Origin: Rhodocyclaceae bacterium
Lineage (GTDB): Bacteria > Pseudomonadota > Gammaproteobacteria > Burkholderiales > Rhodocyclaceae
Assembly: GCA_017444505.1 (NCBI GenBank)
Contig: JAFSWK010000160.1
Span: 1 to 10,596, forward strand
Direction of reading: 5' to 3'
DNA: 10,596 nucleotides
Both the position numbers and the translations under genes were made by a program. Positions 1-6,099 of this stretch are shown here, one piece after another (positions within the stretch are counted from its first letter, which is position 1; each line of letters opens with the position of its first letter). The notes below the pieces were generated by a model that did not search any database, was not told the DNA's origin, and worked only from the letters and a program-made list of their open reading frames with translations.

Positions 1-307
1 CATCGAGCGCGCGTCCAGCATCGAAGCGCAGCAGTTCGCCCGCGAAGGCAAAGCGCAGGTAGCAGCGGTTTTTCCACGTCCATTGATAGACGCCGACCAG
101 ATGCGCGGGCGCAAAATGCCAGGCGGCCTCTTCCAGCACTTCGCGCGCGGCAGCGTCCACCAGTGATTCGCCTTCTTCCAGATGTCCGGCGGGCTGGTTG
201 AGTTGCAGCCCTTCTTCGGTGTGTTCTTCAACCATCAGAAAGCGCCCGTCGCGCTCGATGACGGCGGCCACGGTCACATGCGGTTTCCATCGCGTTTGCG
301 CACTCAC
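1..307 (-). CDS. Nudix hydrolase, NudJ-like (3' end outside window)
   Basis: About 102 N-terminal residues are visible; the gene runs off the left edge. The protein begins with a KPHVTVAAVI stretch very like the start of E. coli NudJ, followed by an NQPAGHLEEGESL segment and a Nudix box (Gly-x5-Glu-x7-Arg-Glu-x2-Glu-Glu) at about residues 43-63, with the pattern GHLEEGE then REVLEEAAW. The catalytic Glu residues that bind metal are present; the usual Gly near the end of the box is Ala. Family members hydrolyse nucleoside di- or triphosphates, and NudJ acts on HMP-PP and related pyrophosphates; the substrate here is unknown. I chose the GTG start at 307-305 because AAGGAG lies 7 bases upstream (320-315) and no in-frame ATG fits the family N-terminus. 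In related bacteria this gene neighbours mnmA, which may lie beyond the edge (inference). Confidence 0.88.
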   Translation of the reverse strand, partial: MSAQTRWKPHVTVAAVIERDGRFLMVEEHTEEGLQLNQPAGHLEEGESLVDAAAREVLEEAAWHFAPAHLVGVYQWTWKNRCYLRFAFAGELLRFDAGRALD

Positions 308-314
308 CGGCGAA

Positions 315-349
315 CTCCTTTGCTGCTCTTGACCAAACGCAAAATTATA
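315..349 (-). promoter_or_regulatory. Candidate promoter -10 and ribosome binding site of the Nudix gene
   Basis: Reading the minus strand, a perfect TATAAT lies at 349-344 and AAGGAG at 320-315, giving a leader of roughly 30 bases before the GTG at 307. No good -35 element is seen at 17 bases spacing (GCGGTT at 372-367), so the promoter may be weak or activator-dependent. It suggests the Nudix gene is transcribed separately from the ATPase upstream, whose stop is at 392. Confidence 0.5.
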
Positions 350-391
350 CCGCCGCCGCGTGCGGCAACCGCTGCGGGCAGCGTGCGTGCG

Positions 392-1711
392 TCAGCGATT
401 TTCAAAGACGCCGACGGCATAGACGGGCAGATAGAGGGCGGCGCCGTGCTGCGCGACGTTGCATTCCGCAAGCACATACGCTTCGTCAATCTGATAGTTT
501 TTTACCGCCAGCGCGTTGTCGATGGCGGCGTGGGTTTTGTAGCCGCTGCCGGATTTCACCTCAAAGACCAGTACCGCGCCATCGGCGCGTTCGGTGACGA
601 TATCGAGTTCTCCGATGCCTTTTTTGGTGAAGTAGTGCAAGGGGAAACCGTGCGCGGCGAGTTCCTGCGCGACAAAGTTTTCATAGACACCGCCCAGCGA
701 TGCTTTCACCTTGCCGTCGAGAATCTCGGCAACATCGCGTTTGAGGAAAGCGCCGGTGAGCAGCCCCACGTCGCTGGAAAACAGTTTCAGCAATTTGCGC
801 TGTTCGTTGCACACCAGCGGATAGGCGGGCTGGGCGATGTTGTAGGCGGGCAGCGCCACGCCCGCCGCCGCCAGCCAGAGGAAGTCGTCCGAGACTTGCT
901 CGTAGCGTTTGATGTTTTCAATGTCCGAGAGATTGAAACGGCGGTTTTGTTTGGACAGCTCGGCGGGAATCAGTTCAAAGATGTTGCGGATGAGCAGCCG
1001 GCGCGCGACGGGGGCGTATTTCGTAATGTCGATGCCGTATTGCCTGCGGATGTTTGCCTGCGCGGTGCGCGAGGCGTCGATGCCGTTCGTTTCCCGATAG
1101 GCATTGACAGCATCAGGCATTCCGCCAATCAGCAAATAGCGGTGAAACAGTTGCAGCATCCGCGCATGGAGATGGTCGGGCACGCTCTGGCGGGCGGCAA
1201 CCGCGCGGCGGATTTCGTCCCAGGCCGTCTGCGCCAGACCGCACGCCCAGGTAAATTCCTCAAAGTCGAGGGGGAACATCTGCACTTCCGTGACATAGCC
1301 GACCGGAAACGAGCGGATGTTTTCCAGTTGCACGCCGAGCAGCGAGCCGGAAAAGGCGTAATCGTATTTGCCATCGCGCACCAGATACTTGGCGTAGGTG
1401 ACGATTTCGGGGCAGGCCTGCACTTCGTCAAGGATAACCAGCGTTTTGCCGGGAACCAGCGGGCGGCTGGCCATCACTTCGATGCGAAAGGCCAGGTCTT
1501 CGGCGCTGGTAGCCTGCGCGAACGAGGTGCAGGCTGCCGTGTTTTCGATGAGGTCGAAGCGGACGACGCTGGGGTACGCGCGCCGCCCAAATTCTTCCAG
1601 CAAGGTCGATTTGCCGACCTGCCGCGCGCCGGTAATCAGCAGGGCGTGATTTTCCGCCCGCTGCTTCCAGGCTTCGAGTTGCCCGAGCGCCTTGCGATTG
1701 AGCAGGGTCAT
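392..1711 (-). CDS. AAA-family ATPase with C-terminal DUF4143 domain
   Basis: A 439-residue protein of the widespread bacterial and archaeal ATPase family annotated as ATP-binding protein/DUF4143; its biological role is not established. Walker A is GARQVGKST at residues 28-36. Walker B is LVILDE at 91-96, followed by VQACPE. A sensor-1-like GSLLG lies at 122-126 after the segment YDYAFS. The C-terminal domain contains GELDIV (Asp370) and VFEVKSG (Glu384, Lys386), which matches the D...ExK core of PD-(D/E)XK nuclease-like folds; whether it cuts nucleic acid is not shown. No signal peptide or membrane segment is apparent, so it is probably cytoplasmic. The ATG at 1711 has AAGGAA 5 bases upstream (1722-1717). 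It sits as a single accessory gene between housekeeping genes on the same strand, with a 33-bp tandem repeat directly in front. Length is normal for the family and the gene looks intact. Confidence 0.9.
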   Translation of the reverse strand: MTLLNRKALGQLEAWKQRAENHALLITGARQVGKSTLLEEFGRRAYPSVVRFDLIENTAACTSFAQATSAEDLAFRIEVMASRPLVPGKTLVILDEVQACPEIVTYAKYLVRDGKYDYAFSGSLLGVQLENIRSFPVGYVTEVQMFPLDFEEFTWACGLAQTAWDEIRRAVAARQSVPDHLHARMLQLFHRYLLIGGMPDAVNAYRETNGIDASRTAQANIRRQYGIDITKYAPVARRLLIRNIFELIPAELSKQNRRFNLSDIENIKRYEQVSDDFLWLAAAGVALPAYNIAQPAYPLVCNEQRKLLKLFSSDVGLLTGAFLKRDVAEILDGKVKASLGGVYENFVAQELAAHGFPLHYFTKKGIGELDIVTERADGAVLVFEVKSGSGYKTHAAIDNALAVKNYQIDEAYVLAECNVAQHGAALYLPVYAVGVFENR

Positions 1712-1720
1712 GATGGTTCC

Positions 1721-1843
1721 TTGCGCATTCGTCTGAATTTCATGACGGCATTTTAGAACACTCGTCAGAATTTATGAATGACGTTTTTGCGCATTCGTCG
1801 CAATTTCAAAACGGCGTTTTTGCGCACTCGTCGCAATTTCATG
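1721..1843. repeat. Tandem repeat, 33-bp unit, about 3.7 copies
   Basis: Four consecutive units start at 1721, 1754, 1787 and 1820, each 33 bases apart. Units 1 and 3 are the most alike, beginning TTGCGCATTCGTC; unit 4 begins TTGCGCACTCGTCGCAATTT and loses similarity after its first 24 bases; unit 2 (TAGAACACTCGTCAGAATTT) is the most diverged. Because the period is a multiple of three, reading frames stay open across units on both strands. On the minus strand the units would encode a basic 11-residue motif like KLRRMRKN. The array fills most of the 183-base gap between the RsmI-like gene (stop at 1895) and the ATPase gene (start at 1711). Its last unit overlaps the ATPase ribosome binding site. 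I do not recognise the repeat family. Confidence 0.9.
1750..1778 (-). promoter_or_regulatory. Candidate sigma-70 promoter of the ATPase gene, inside the repeat array
   Basis: On the minus strand TTCATA (1778-1773, 4 of 6 to consensus) is separated by exactly 17 bases from TAAAAT (1755-1750, 5 of 6). Transcription would start near 1743, about 30 bases before the ATPase ATG. Both boxes lie in the diverged repeat unit 2 and its border with unit 1; the equivalent positions in the other units are not promoter-like. Prediction only. Confidence 0.4.
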
Positions 1844-1894
1844 GGGCACGCGGCGGGCGGCACGGGCGCAAGTCCTCTTGTCTGACGGCTGCGC

Positions 1895-2608
1895 TCAGGC
1901 GTGTAGCAGGAAGATGGTGGGGGTGCGGGGGAGTTCGGTGGGGTGTTTGCGCCATTGGGAAATGGGCTGGGTGCGGATGTGTTCATTGGCGCCGGTGAGG
2001 TCGGTGGCAATGCACAGGCGGGTGGCGGGGGCGCAGGTAGTGAGCAGGGTGGCGAGCAGGGCGTTGTTGCGGTAGGGGGTTTCAATAAAAATTTGCGTGC
2101 AGTGCTGTTTGCGCGACTCTGCTTCCAGCGCCTTGATGCTGCGCTGGCGCTCGGCGGCGGCGATGGGCAAATAGCCGTGAAAGTGAAACCGTTGTCCGCC
2201 CAGGCCGCTGGCCATGAGGGCGAGCAGGATGGAAGAGGGGCCGATGAGCGGGCGCACGGGGATGCCGAGTTGATGGGCGCGGGCGACGAGTTCGGCGCCG
2301 GGGTCGGCAACGGCGGGGCAGCCGGCATCCGAGAGCAAACCGAGGGCGTGACCTTGCAGGGCGGGGGCGAGCAGGGCGTCCAGCGCGGCGGGCGTGGGGG
2401 TTTGCGGAATGGGGGTGATGACGAGTTCGGCAATCGGCGTGGGGTGGCCGAGGTGTTTGAGGTGGGCGCGGGCGGCTTTCGGGGTCTCCACGATGAAGTG
2501 GCGGATGGCGGCGAGCGTCTCTATATTGAACGCGGGCAGAAAACGAGAGACGGGCGCTTCGGCCAGCGCCACGGGCAGGAGCACCAGCGTGGCGGGGGCG
2601 GCGTTCAT
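1895..2608 (-). CDS. SAM-dependent methyltransferase, RsmI-like (tetrapyrrole methylase fold)
   Basis: A 237-residue protein related to RsmI, which 2'-O-methylates C1402 of 16S rRNA. Visible family motifs are SDAGCPAVADPG at residues 93-104, the SAM-binding-loop type GPSS at 123-126 followed by ALMASGL, and an IFIETPYRN segment at 173-181. The N-terminus (TLVLLPVALAEAP, then FIVETPKAARAHLK at 39-51) differs from canonical RsmI, which starts with a VATPIGNL-type motif. It matches the separate RsmI-like protein that many Betaproteobacteria carry next to maf. The substrate of this second type is not established, so I give no symbol. The ATG at 2608-2606 overlaps the TGA of maf (2607-2605), so the two genes are probably translationally coupled and transcribed together. 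No intrinsic terminator is evident after its stop; the tandem repeat array follows. Confidence 0.85.
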   Translation of the reverse strand: MNAAPATLVLLPVALAEAPVSRFLPAFNIETLAAIRHFIVETPKAARAHLKHLGHPTPIAELVITPIPQTPTPAALDALLAPALQGHALGLLSDAGCPAVADPGAELVARAHQLGIPVRPLIGPSSILLALMASGLGGQRFHFHGYLPIAAAERQRSIKALEAESRKQHCTQIFIETPYRNNALLATLLTTCAPATRLCIATDLTGANEHIRTQPISQWRKHPTELPRTPTIFLLHA

Positions 2609-3183
2609 GGCAGGGCGACGCCCAGCGTGCGCAACATGTGCGTGAGGCGAATCAGCGGCAGGCCGATGATGGCGGTGGGGTCGTCGCTGCGGAGGGCGTC
2701 CAGCAGGCTGATGCCCAGTGCCTCGGCTTTGGCGCTGCCGGCGCAGTCCAGCGGTTGTTCTGTTGCTACGTAGCGGGTGATTTCGGCGTCGGTCAGCGTG
2801 CGAAAGCGCGCTTCGGTGGGGACGCTCTCTTGCAGGACGATGCCGTCTTGCTGACGGATGACGGCCAGCGCGGTTTGAAACAGCACGGTTTGCCCGCTCA
2901 TTTGCCGCAGTTGGGCGATGGCGCGCTCGATTGTGCCGGGTTTGCCGAAGATTTCGTCGCCTGCGTGGGCGACCTGGTCGGCGCCGATGACGATGGCTGC
3001 GGGGTTTTGCGCGGCGATGGCTTGCGCCTTGGCGAGCGCCAGGCGGCTGGCGAGCGCGGCGGGCGCTTCACCGGGCAGGCGGGTTTCATCGACTTCGGGG
3101 CGGGCGGTGCGAAACGGCAGGCGCAGGCGCGCGAGCAATTCGCGGCGGTACGGCGAGGTAGAGGCAAGAATGATTTCGGGCAT
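2605..3183 (-). CDS. maf: Maf family nucleotide pyrophosphatase (YceF type)
   Basis: A 192-residue Maf protein close in length and sequence to E. coli YceF (194 residues), which hydrolyses 7-methyl-GTP. This family removes modified or non-canonical nucleotides in the cytoplasm. The signature is complete: ASTSPYRRELL at residues 7-17, PEVDE at 29-33, IGADQV with the expected catalytic Asp69, FGKP further on, and GLPLI near the C-terminus. The start at 3183 is chosen because the protein then begins MPEIILASTSPYRR as in homologues. An upstream in-frame ATG at 3222 would add 13 residues with no family similarity. Neither start has a clear Shine-Dalgarno sequence. The gene diverges from yceD and overlaps the downstream methyltransferase gene by ATGA, a typical betaproteobacterial pair. 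Assignment to the m7GTP-specific subgroup is by resemblance only. Confidence 0.92.
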   Translation of the reverse strand: MPEIILASTSPYRRELLARLRLPFRTARPEVDETRLPGEAPAALASRLALAKAQAIAAQNPAAIVIGADQVAHAGDEIFGKPGTIERAIAQLRQMSGQTVLFQTALAVIRQQDGIVLQESVPTEARFRTLTDAEITRYVATEQPLDCAGSAKAEALGISLLDALRSDDPTAIIGLPLIRLTHMLRTLGVALP

Positions 3184-3236
3184 GGCAAAAAAGGTATGTT
3201 TGCGGGCGCAAATGGTGCGCAAACGGCGGGAAATCT

Positions 3237-3265
3237 TTGACAGGATGGGGCGGTAATCATATCAT
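3237..3265 (+). promoter_or_regulatory. Sigma-70 promoter of the yceD-rpmF-plsX-fab cluster
   Basis: A perfect TTGACA at 3237-3242 is followed after exactly 17 bases by TATCAT at 3260-3265 (5 of 6 to TATAAT). Transcription would start near 3272 and leave a leader of about 30 bases before yceD at 3301. It lies in the divergent gap between maf and yceD and is the best promoter match I see in the window. Confidence 0.8.
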
Positions 3266-3300
3266 CCCGCTCTTATGTCGCAGCTTGGCGCTCCCCCATC

Positions 3301-3783
3301 ATGCTGATTTCCGACGTGTTTCAGTTTGCGCGGGAAGGCCGCGTCTGGAAAGGCGTTTTTCCGTTGTCGCAGATGGAACGTCTGGCCGATGCGCTTGCCC
3401 GGCACACGGGCGAAGTGCTGGTGACGCTGGTCGGCGGTGTTGATGACCGTGGGCAGGCGCAACTGGTGCTTTCGCTGTCTGCCGATTTGCGCTTGCCGTG
3501 TCCGCGCTGTTTGCAGGAGCTAGCCTGGCCGCTGGCGGTGCAAACCTGTCTTCGTCCGGTGCCTGCGGGTCATCCGGTGGAGCAGGAAGAATTGCTCGAT
3601 GACGATCACGATGTGATTGAAATAGACGGCGCGCTGGACGTACAGGCGCTGGCAGAAGACGAAATTTTGCTGGCCTTGCCGCTGATGGCGTGTCACGAAC
3701 ATTGCGCGCCGCCGCAGATGCGCGAGACAGCCGAGCCGGCTTCGCCGTTTGCGGTGCTGGCCGGGCTGCGAAAAAAATCCTGA
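3301..3783 (+). CDS. yceD: YceD/DUF177 family protein (23S rRNA accumulation protein)
   Basis: A 160-residue DUF177 protein. E. coli YceD is needed for normal 23S rRNA accumulation, and the gene is almost always placed immediately before rpmF, as here. The sequence has the family's Cys pair CPRC (Cys67 and Cys70) after a beta-rich N-terminal half. An acidic stretch (LLDDDHDVIEIDG, about 98-110), the conserved AEDEILLALPLM segment (118-129) and a second Cys pair (Cys131, Cys135) near the C-terminus follow. The two pairs could bind a metal (inference). The ATG at 3301 has no good Shine-Dalgarno; it is kept because the protein then starts at the usual family position. A 10-codon ORF starting at ATG 3275 overlaps this start. 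Stop to rpmF start is 26 bases. Confidence 0.88.
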   Translation: MLISDVFQFAREGRVWKGVFPLSQMERLADALARHTGEVLVTLVGGVDDRGQAQLVLSLSADLRLPCPRCLQELAWPLAVQTCLRPVPAGHPVEQEELLDDDHDVIEIDGALDVQALAEDEILLALPLMACHEHCAPPQMRETAEPASPFAVLAGLRKKS

Positions 3784-3809
3784 TTCCGGTTTTTTCTGGA
3801 GAATTTGAA

Positions 3810-3989
3810 ATGGCTGTTCAACAAAACAAAAAATCCCCTTCCAAGCGCGGTATGCACCGTGCGCACGATTTTCTGACGGCGGCGCCGCTGGCGGTCGAGC
3901 CGGTCTCTGGTGAAGTGCATCTGCGTCACCACGTCAGCCCGAACGGTTTTTACCGTGGCAAGAAAGTGGTGAAAGGGCGCGGCGAATAA
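3810..3989 (+). CDS. rpmF: 50S ribosomal protein L32
   Basis: A 59-residue L32 of the large ribosomal subunit. It starts MAVQQNKKSPSKRGMHRAHD and continues with HLRHHVSPNGFYRGKKVV, which is very close to Burkholderiales L32. It lacks the zinc-binding Cys residues of the C+ form, as is usual in proteobacteria. The ATG at 3810 is chosen over longer readings because GGAG (3798-3801) lies 8 bases upstream and the N-terminus is the universal one. It is the second gene of the cluster, linking ribosome production to lipid synthesis by co-transcription. A GC-rich hairpin separates it from plsX. Confidence 0.97.
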   Translation: MAVQQNKKSPSKRGMHRAHDFLTAAPLAVEPVSGEVHLRHHVSPNGFYRGKKVVKGRGE

Positions 3990-3999
3990 GCCGTTTGAG

Positions 4000-4027
4000 C
4001 CCGCCTGCGCGCACTGCGCCGGGCGGG
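4000..4027 (+). terminator. GC-rich hairpin between rpmF and plsX, no T-run
   Basis: CCCGCC (4000-4005) pairs with GGCGGG (4022-4027) and, inside it, GCGC (4007-4010) pairs with GCGC (4016-4019) around a 5-base loop. There is no following run of T (the sequence goes on ATGCCTTGCAG), so it is not a standard intrinsic terminator. It may partly attenuate transcription or mark an RNA processing or stability boundary between the abundant L32 message and plsX (inference). Confidence 0.45.
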
Positions 4028-4058
4028 ATGCCTTGCAGTTTGCACGGGTGTTGCATCC

Positions 4059-5111
4059 ATGAATGTCTGCGTAGCGATTGATTGCATGGGCGGGGACCAC
4101 GGCCCGCAGGTCACGGTACCGGCTACCGCAGCATTTTTGCGCACGCATCCGCACGCGCGCGCCATTCTGGTAGGCAAGCCGGACGTGCTGGAAGGCATCG
4201 CGCGTCCGGTGCTGGCCGAGTTTGGCGAGCGCGTGCGCATCCATGCCGCTTCGCAAGTGGTGGAAATGGATGAATCGCCGCAGCAGGCGCTGCGCAGCAA
4301 AAAGGATTCTTCGCTGCGGCAGGCGATGGAGCTGGTCAAAAGCGGCGAAGCCAATGCTGCGGTTTCTGCGGGCAACACGGGCGCACTGCTGGCGATTTCG
4401 CGTTTTGTGCTGAAAACGTTGCCGGGCATTGACCGTCCGGCGATTGCTACTGTCATGCCGACGGTGAAAGGGCGCGTCTGGGTGCTCGACCTGGGCGCGA
4501 ATGTCGATTGCACGCCGCAGCATTTGCTGCAATTCGCGGTGATGGGCGCGATGCTCTCCGCGACGGTGGAGCACGTCGAGCGCCCGTCCGTGGGGCTGCT
4601 CAATATTGGCGAAGAAGCCATCAAGGGCAACGAAGTCGTCAAACAGGCGGGCGAATTGCTGCGCCAGAGCGGGCTGAACTTTATCGGCAACGTGGAAGGC
4701 GACGGCGTCTATCAGGGGCAGGCGGACGTGGTGGTGTGCGATGGTTTTGTCGGCAATGTGATGCTGAAAACCACGGAAGGGCTGGCGCAGATGTTGCGCG
4801 CGTTTTTGCGCGAAGAGTTTTCGCGCAGCCTGCTCACCCGCCTGATGGCGCTGGCCGCCATGCCGGTACTGAAAAATTTTCGCAACCGCGCCGACCATCG
4901 CCGCTATAACGGCGCTTCCATGGTGGGGCTGCGCGGCGTGGTGTTCAAAAGCCACGGCTCGGCAGACGCCTACGCCTTTGAACAAGCCATTGCGCGCGCC
5001 GCAGAAGCCGCCGCCAGTGCCTTGCCCGAGCGCATCGCTGAGCGCATGGCGGCGATGCAGGCGCTGGAACCGGCTGCGGCACAAACCGCCGAAGGGGAGA
5101 ACGAACCATGA
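4059..5111 (+). CDS. plsX: Phosphate acyltransferase PlsX
   Basis: A 350-residue enzyme converting acyl-ACP and phosphate to acyl phosphate, the acyl donor for PlsY at the first step of phospholipid synthesis. It is a peripheral membrane enzyme. Family motifs are complete: AIDCMGGDHGP at residues 6-16, KKDSSLRQAMELVK, SAGNTGA at 103-109, LDLGANVDC in the middle, NIGEE at 182-186, VVCDGFVGNV at about 225-234 and SHGSADAYAFE from 298. The C-terminal tail (about 320-350) is Ala- and Glu-rich and unconserved. The ATG at 4059 matches the family start, though the Shine-Dalgarno is weak (GGGTG). Its TGA (5109-5111) overlaps the fabH ATG (5108-5110), indicating translational coupling. Confidence 0.97.
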   Translation: MNVCVAIDCMGGDHGPQVTVPATAAFLRTHPHARAILVGKPDVLEGIARPVLAEFGERVRIHAASQVVEMDESPQQALRSKKDSSLRQAMELVKSGEANAAVSAGNTGALLAISRFVLKTLPGIDRPAIATVMPTVKGRVWVLDLGANVDCTPQHLLQFAVMGAMLSATVEHVERPSVGLLNIGEEAIKGNEVVKQAGELLRQSGLNFIGNVEGDGVYQGQADVVVCDGFVGNVMLKTTEGLAQMLRAFLREEFSRSLLTRLMALAAMPVLKNFRNRADHRRYNGASMVGLRGVVFKSHGSADAYAFEQAIARAAEAAASALPERIAERMAAMQALEPAAAQTAEGENEP

Positions 5112-6085
5112 ACGGCCAGCCCCGCCATGTGCGCATCACCGGCACGGGCAGCGCCCTGCCGGGAAAGCCGGTCAGCAATGCCGATTTGATGGCGCGCGGC
5201 ATTGACACGTCGGATGAATGGATTGTCGAACGCACCGGCATTCGCACCCGCTATCTTGCCGAAGACGGGCAAAGCACGGTCTCACTGGGCACCGAAGCGG
5301 CGCAGCGCGCGCTGCAAATGGCCGGACGCACGGCGGCGGACATTGACCTGATTGTGCTCGCCACGTCCACGCCGGACTACATTTTCCCCAGCTCCGCCAC
5401 CTTGATTCAGGACCGCCTCGGCGCGCACGCCAATGGCGCGGCCTTTGATGTGCAGGCGGTGTGCAGCGGGTTTCTTTACGCGCTGGTCACTGCCGAAAAA
5501 TTCATCCGCAGCGGCTCGCACCAGCGGGCGCTGGTCATCGGCGCGGACGTGTTTTCCCGCATTCTCGACTGGCAAGACCGCAGCACCTGCGTGCTCTTTG
5601 GCGATGGCGCTGGCGCAGTGGTGCTGGAGGCCGCCGATGCGCCCGGCATTCTTGCCGGTGTGCTGCACGCCGACGGCGCGCAAAACCGTCTGCTCTGCGT
5701 GCTCGGCACGGTCTCGCACGGGCAGGTGCAGGGCGACCCTTTCTTGCGCATGGACGGGCAGGCGGTGTTCCGCTTTGCGGTCAAGGCGCTTTCCGACGTG
5801 GCGCACGAGGCATTTGCGCAAGCCGGTGTCAGTGCCGACACGGTGGACTGGCTGATTCCGCATCAGGCCAATTTGCGCATCATCTCGGCCACCGCCAAAC
5901 GGCTGAAGCTGCCGATGGCGCGCGTCATCACCACTGTCGCCCACCACGGCAACACCTCGGCGGCTTCCGTGCCGCTGGCGCTGGACGAAGCCGTGCGCAG
6001 CGGGCAAGTACAAGCAGGTCACCGCCTGCTGTTTGAAGGCATTGGCGGCGGCTTTGCCTGGGGCGCGGCGCTCGTCGATTTCTGA
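5108..6085 (+). CDS. fabH: 3-oxoacyl-ACP synthase III (KAS III)
   Basis: A 325-residue KAS III that condenses acetyl-CoA (or another primer) with malonyl-ACP to start fatty-acid synthesis. The Cys-His-Asn triad is visible: Cys119 in VQAVCSGF, His252 in WLIPHQANLRII and Asn282 in HHGNTSAAS. The N-terminus carries the usual DEWIVERTGIRTR segment at 36-48, and the C-terminus has the GIGGGFAWGA motif. Length is typical. The ATG overlaps the plsX stop, and a GGGGAGAACGAACC stretch upstream supplies a ribosome binding site within the end of plsX. Primer preference cannot be read from the sequence. Confidence 0.97.
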   Translation: MNGQPRHVRITGTGSALPGKPVSNADLMARGIDTSDEWIVERTGIRTRYLAEDGQSTVSLGTEAAQRALQMAGRTAADIDLIVLATSTPDYIFPSSATLIQDRLGAHANGAAFDVQAVCSGFLYALVTAEKFIRSGSHQRALVIGADVFSRILDWQDRSTCVLFGDGAGAVVLEAADAPGILAGVLHADGAQNRLLCVLGTVSHGQVQGDPFLRMDGQAVFRFAVKALSDVAHEAFAQAGVSADTVDWLIPHQANLRIISATAKRLKLPMARVITTVAHHGNTSAASVPLALDEAVRSGQVQAGHRLLFEGIGGGFAWGAALVDF

Positions 6086-6099
6086 CAGGAGAATTTCAC

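Noticed and set aside
182..1756. Long plus-strand open frame of 524 codons across the Nudix and ATPase genes
   Set aside because: It lies antisense to a protein with complete Walker motifs and a correct ribosome binding site. Its translation has no recognisable domain and is typical of an antisense GC-rich shadow frame.
1721..1852. CRISPR array
   Set aside because: The 33-bp units are directly contiguous with no unique spacers and no cas genes are nearby.
1765..2433. Minus-strand open frame ending in the repeat-encoded KLRRVRKN/KLRRMRKN motifs
   Set aside because: Most of it is an out-of-frame, Pro-rich shadow of the RsmI-like gene. Only the repeat portion is notable and is reported as a repeat.
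3184..3222. N-terminal extension of Maf to the ATG at 3222
   Set aside because: The 13 extra residues (RTICARKHTFFA region) do not belong to the Maf family N-terminus and there is no ribosome binding site.
3693..5084. Long minus-strand open frame opposite yceD, rpmF and plsX
   Set aside because: It spans three well-identified plus-strand genes; its His/Arg/Gln-rich translation is a shadow product.
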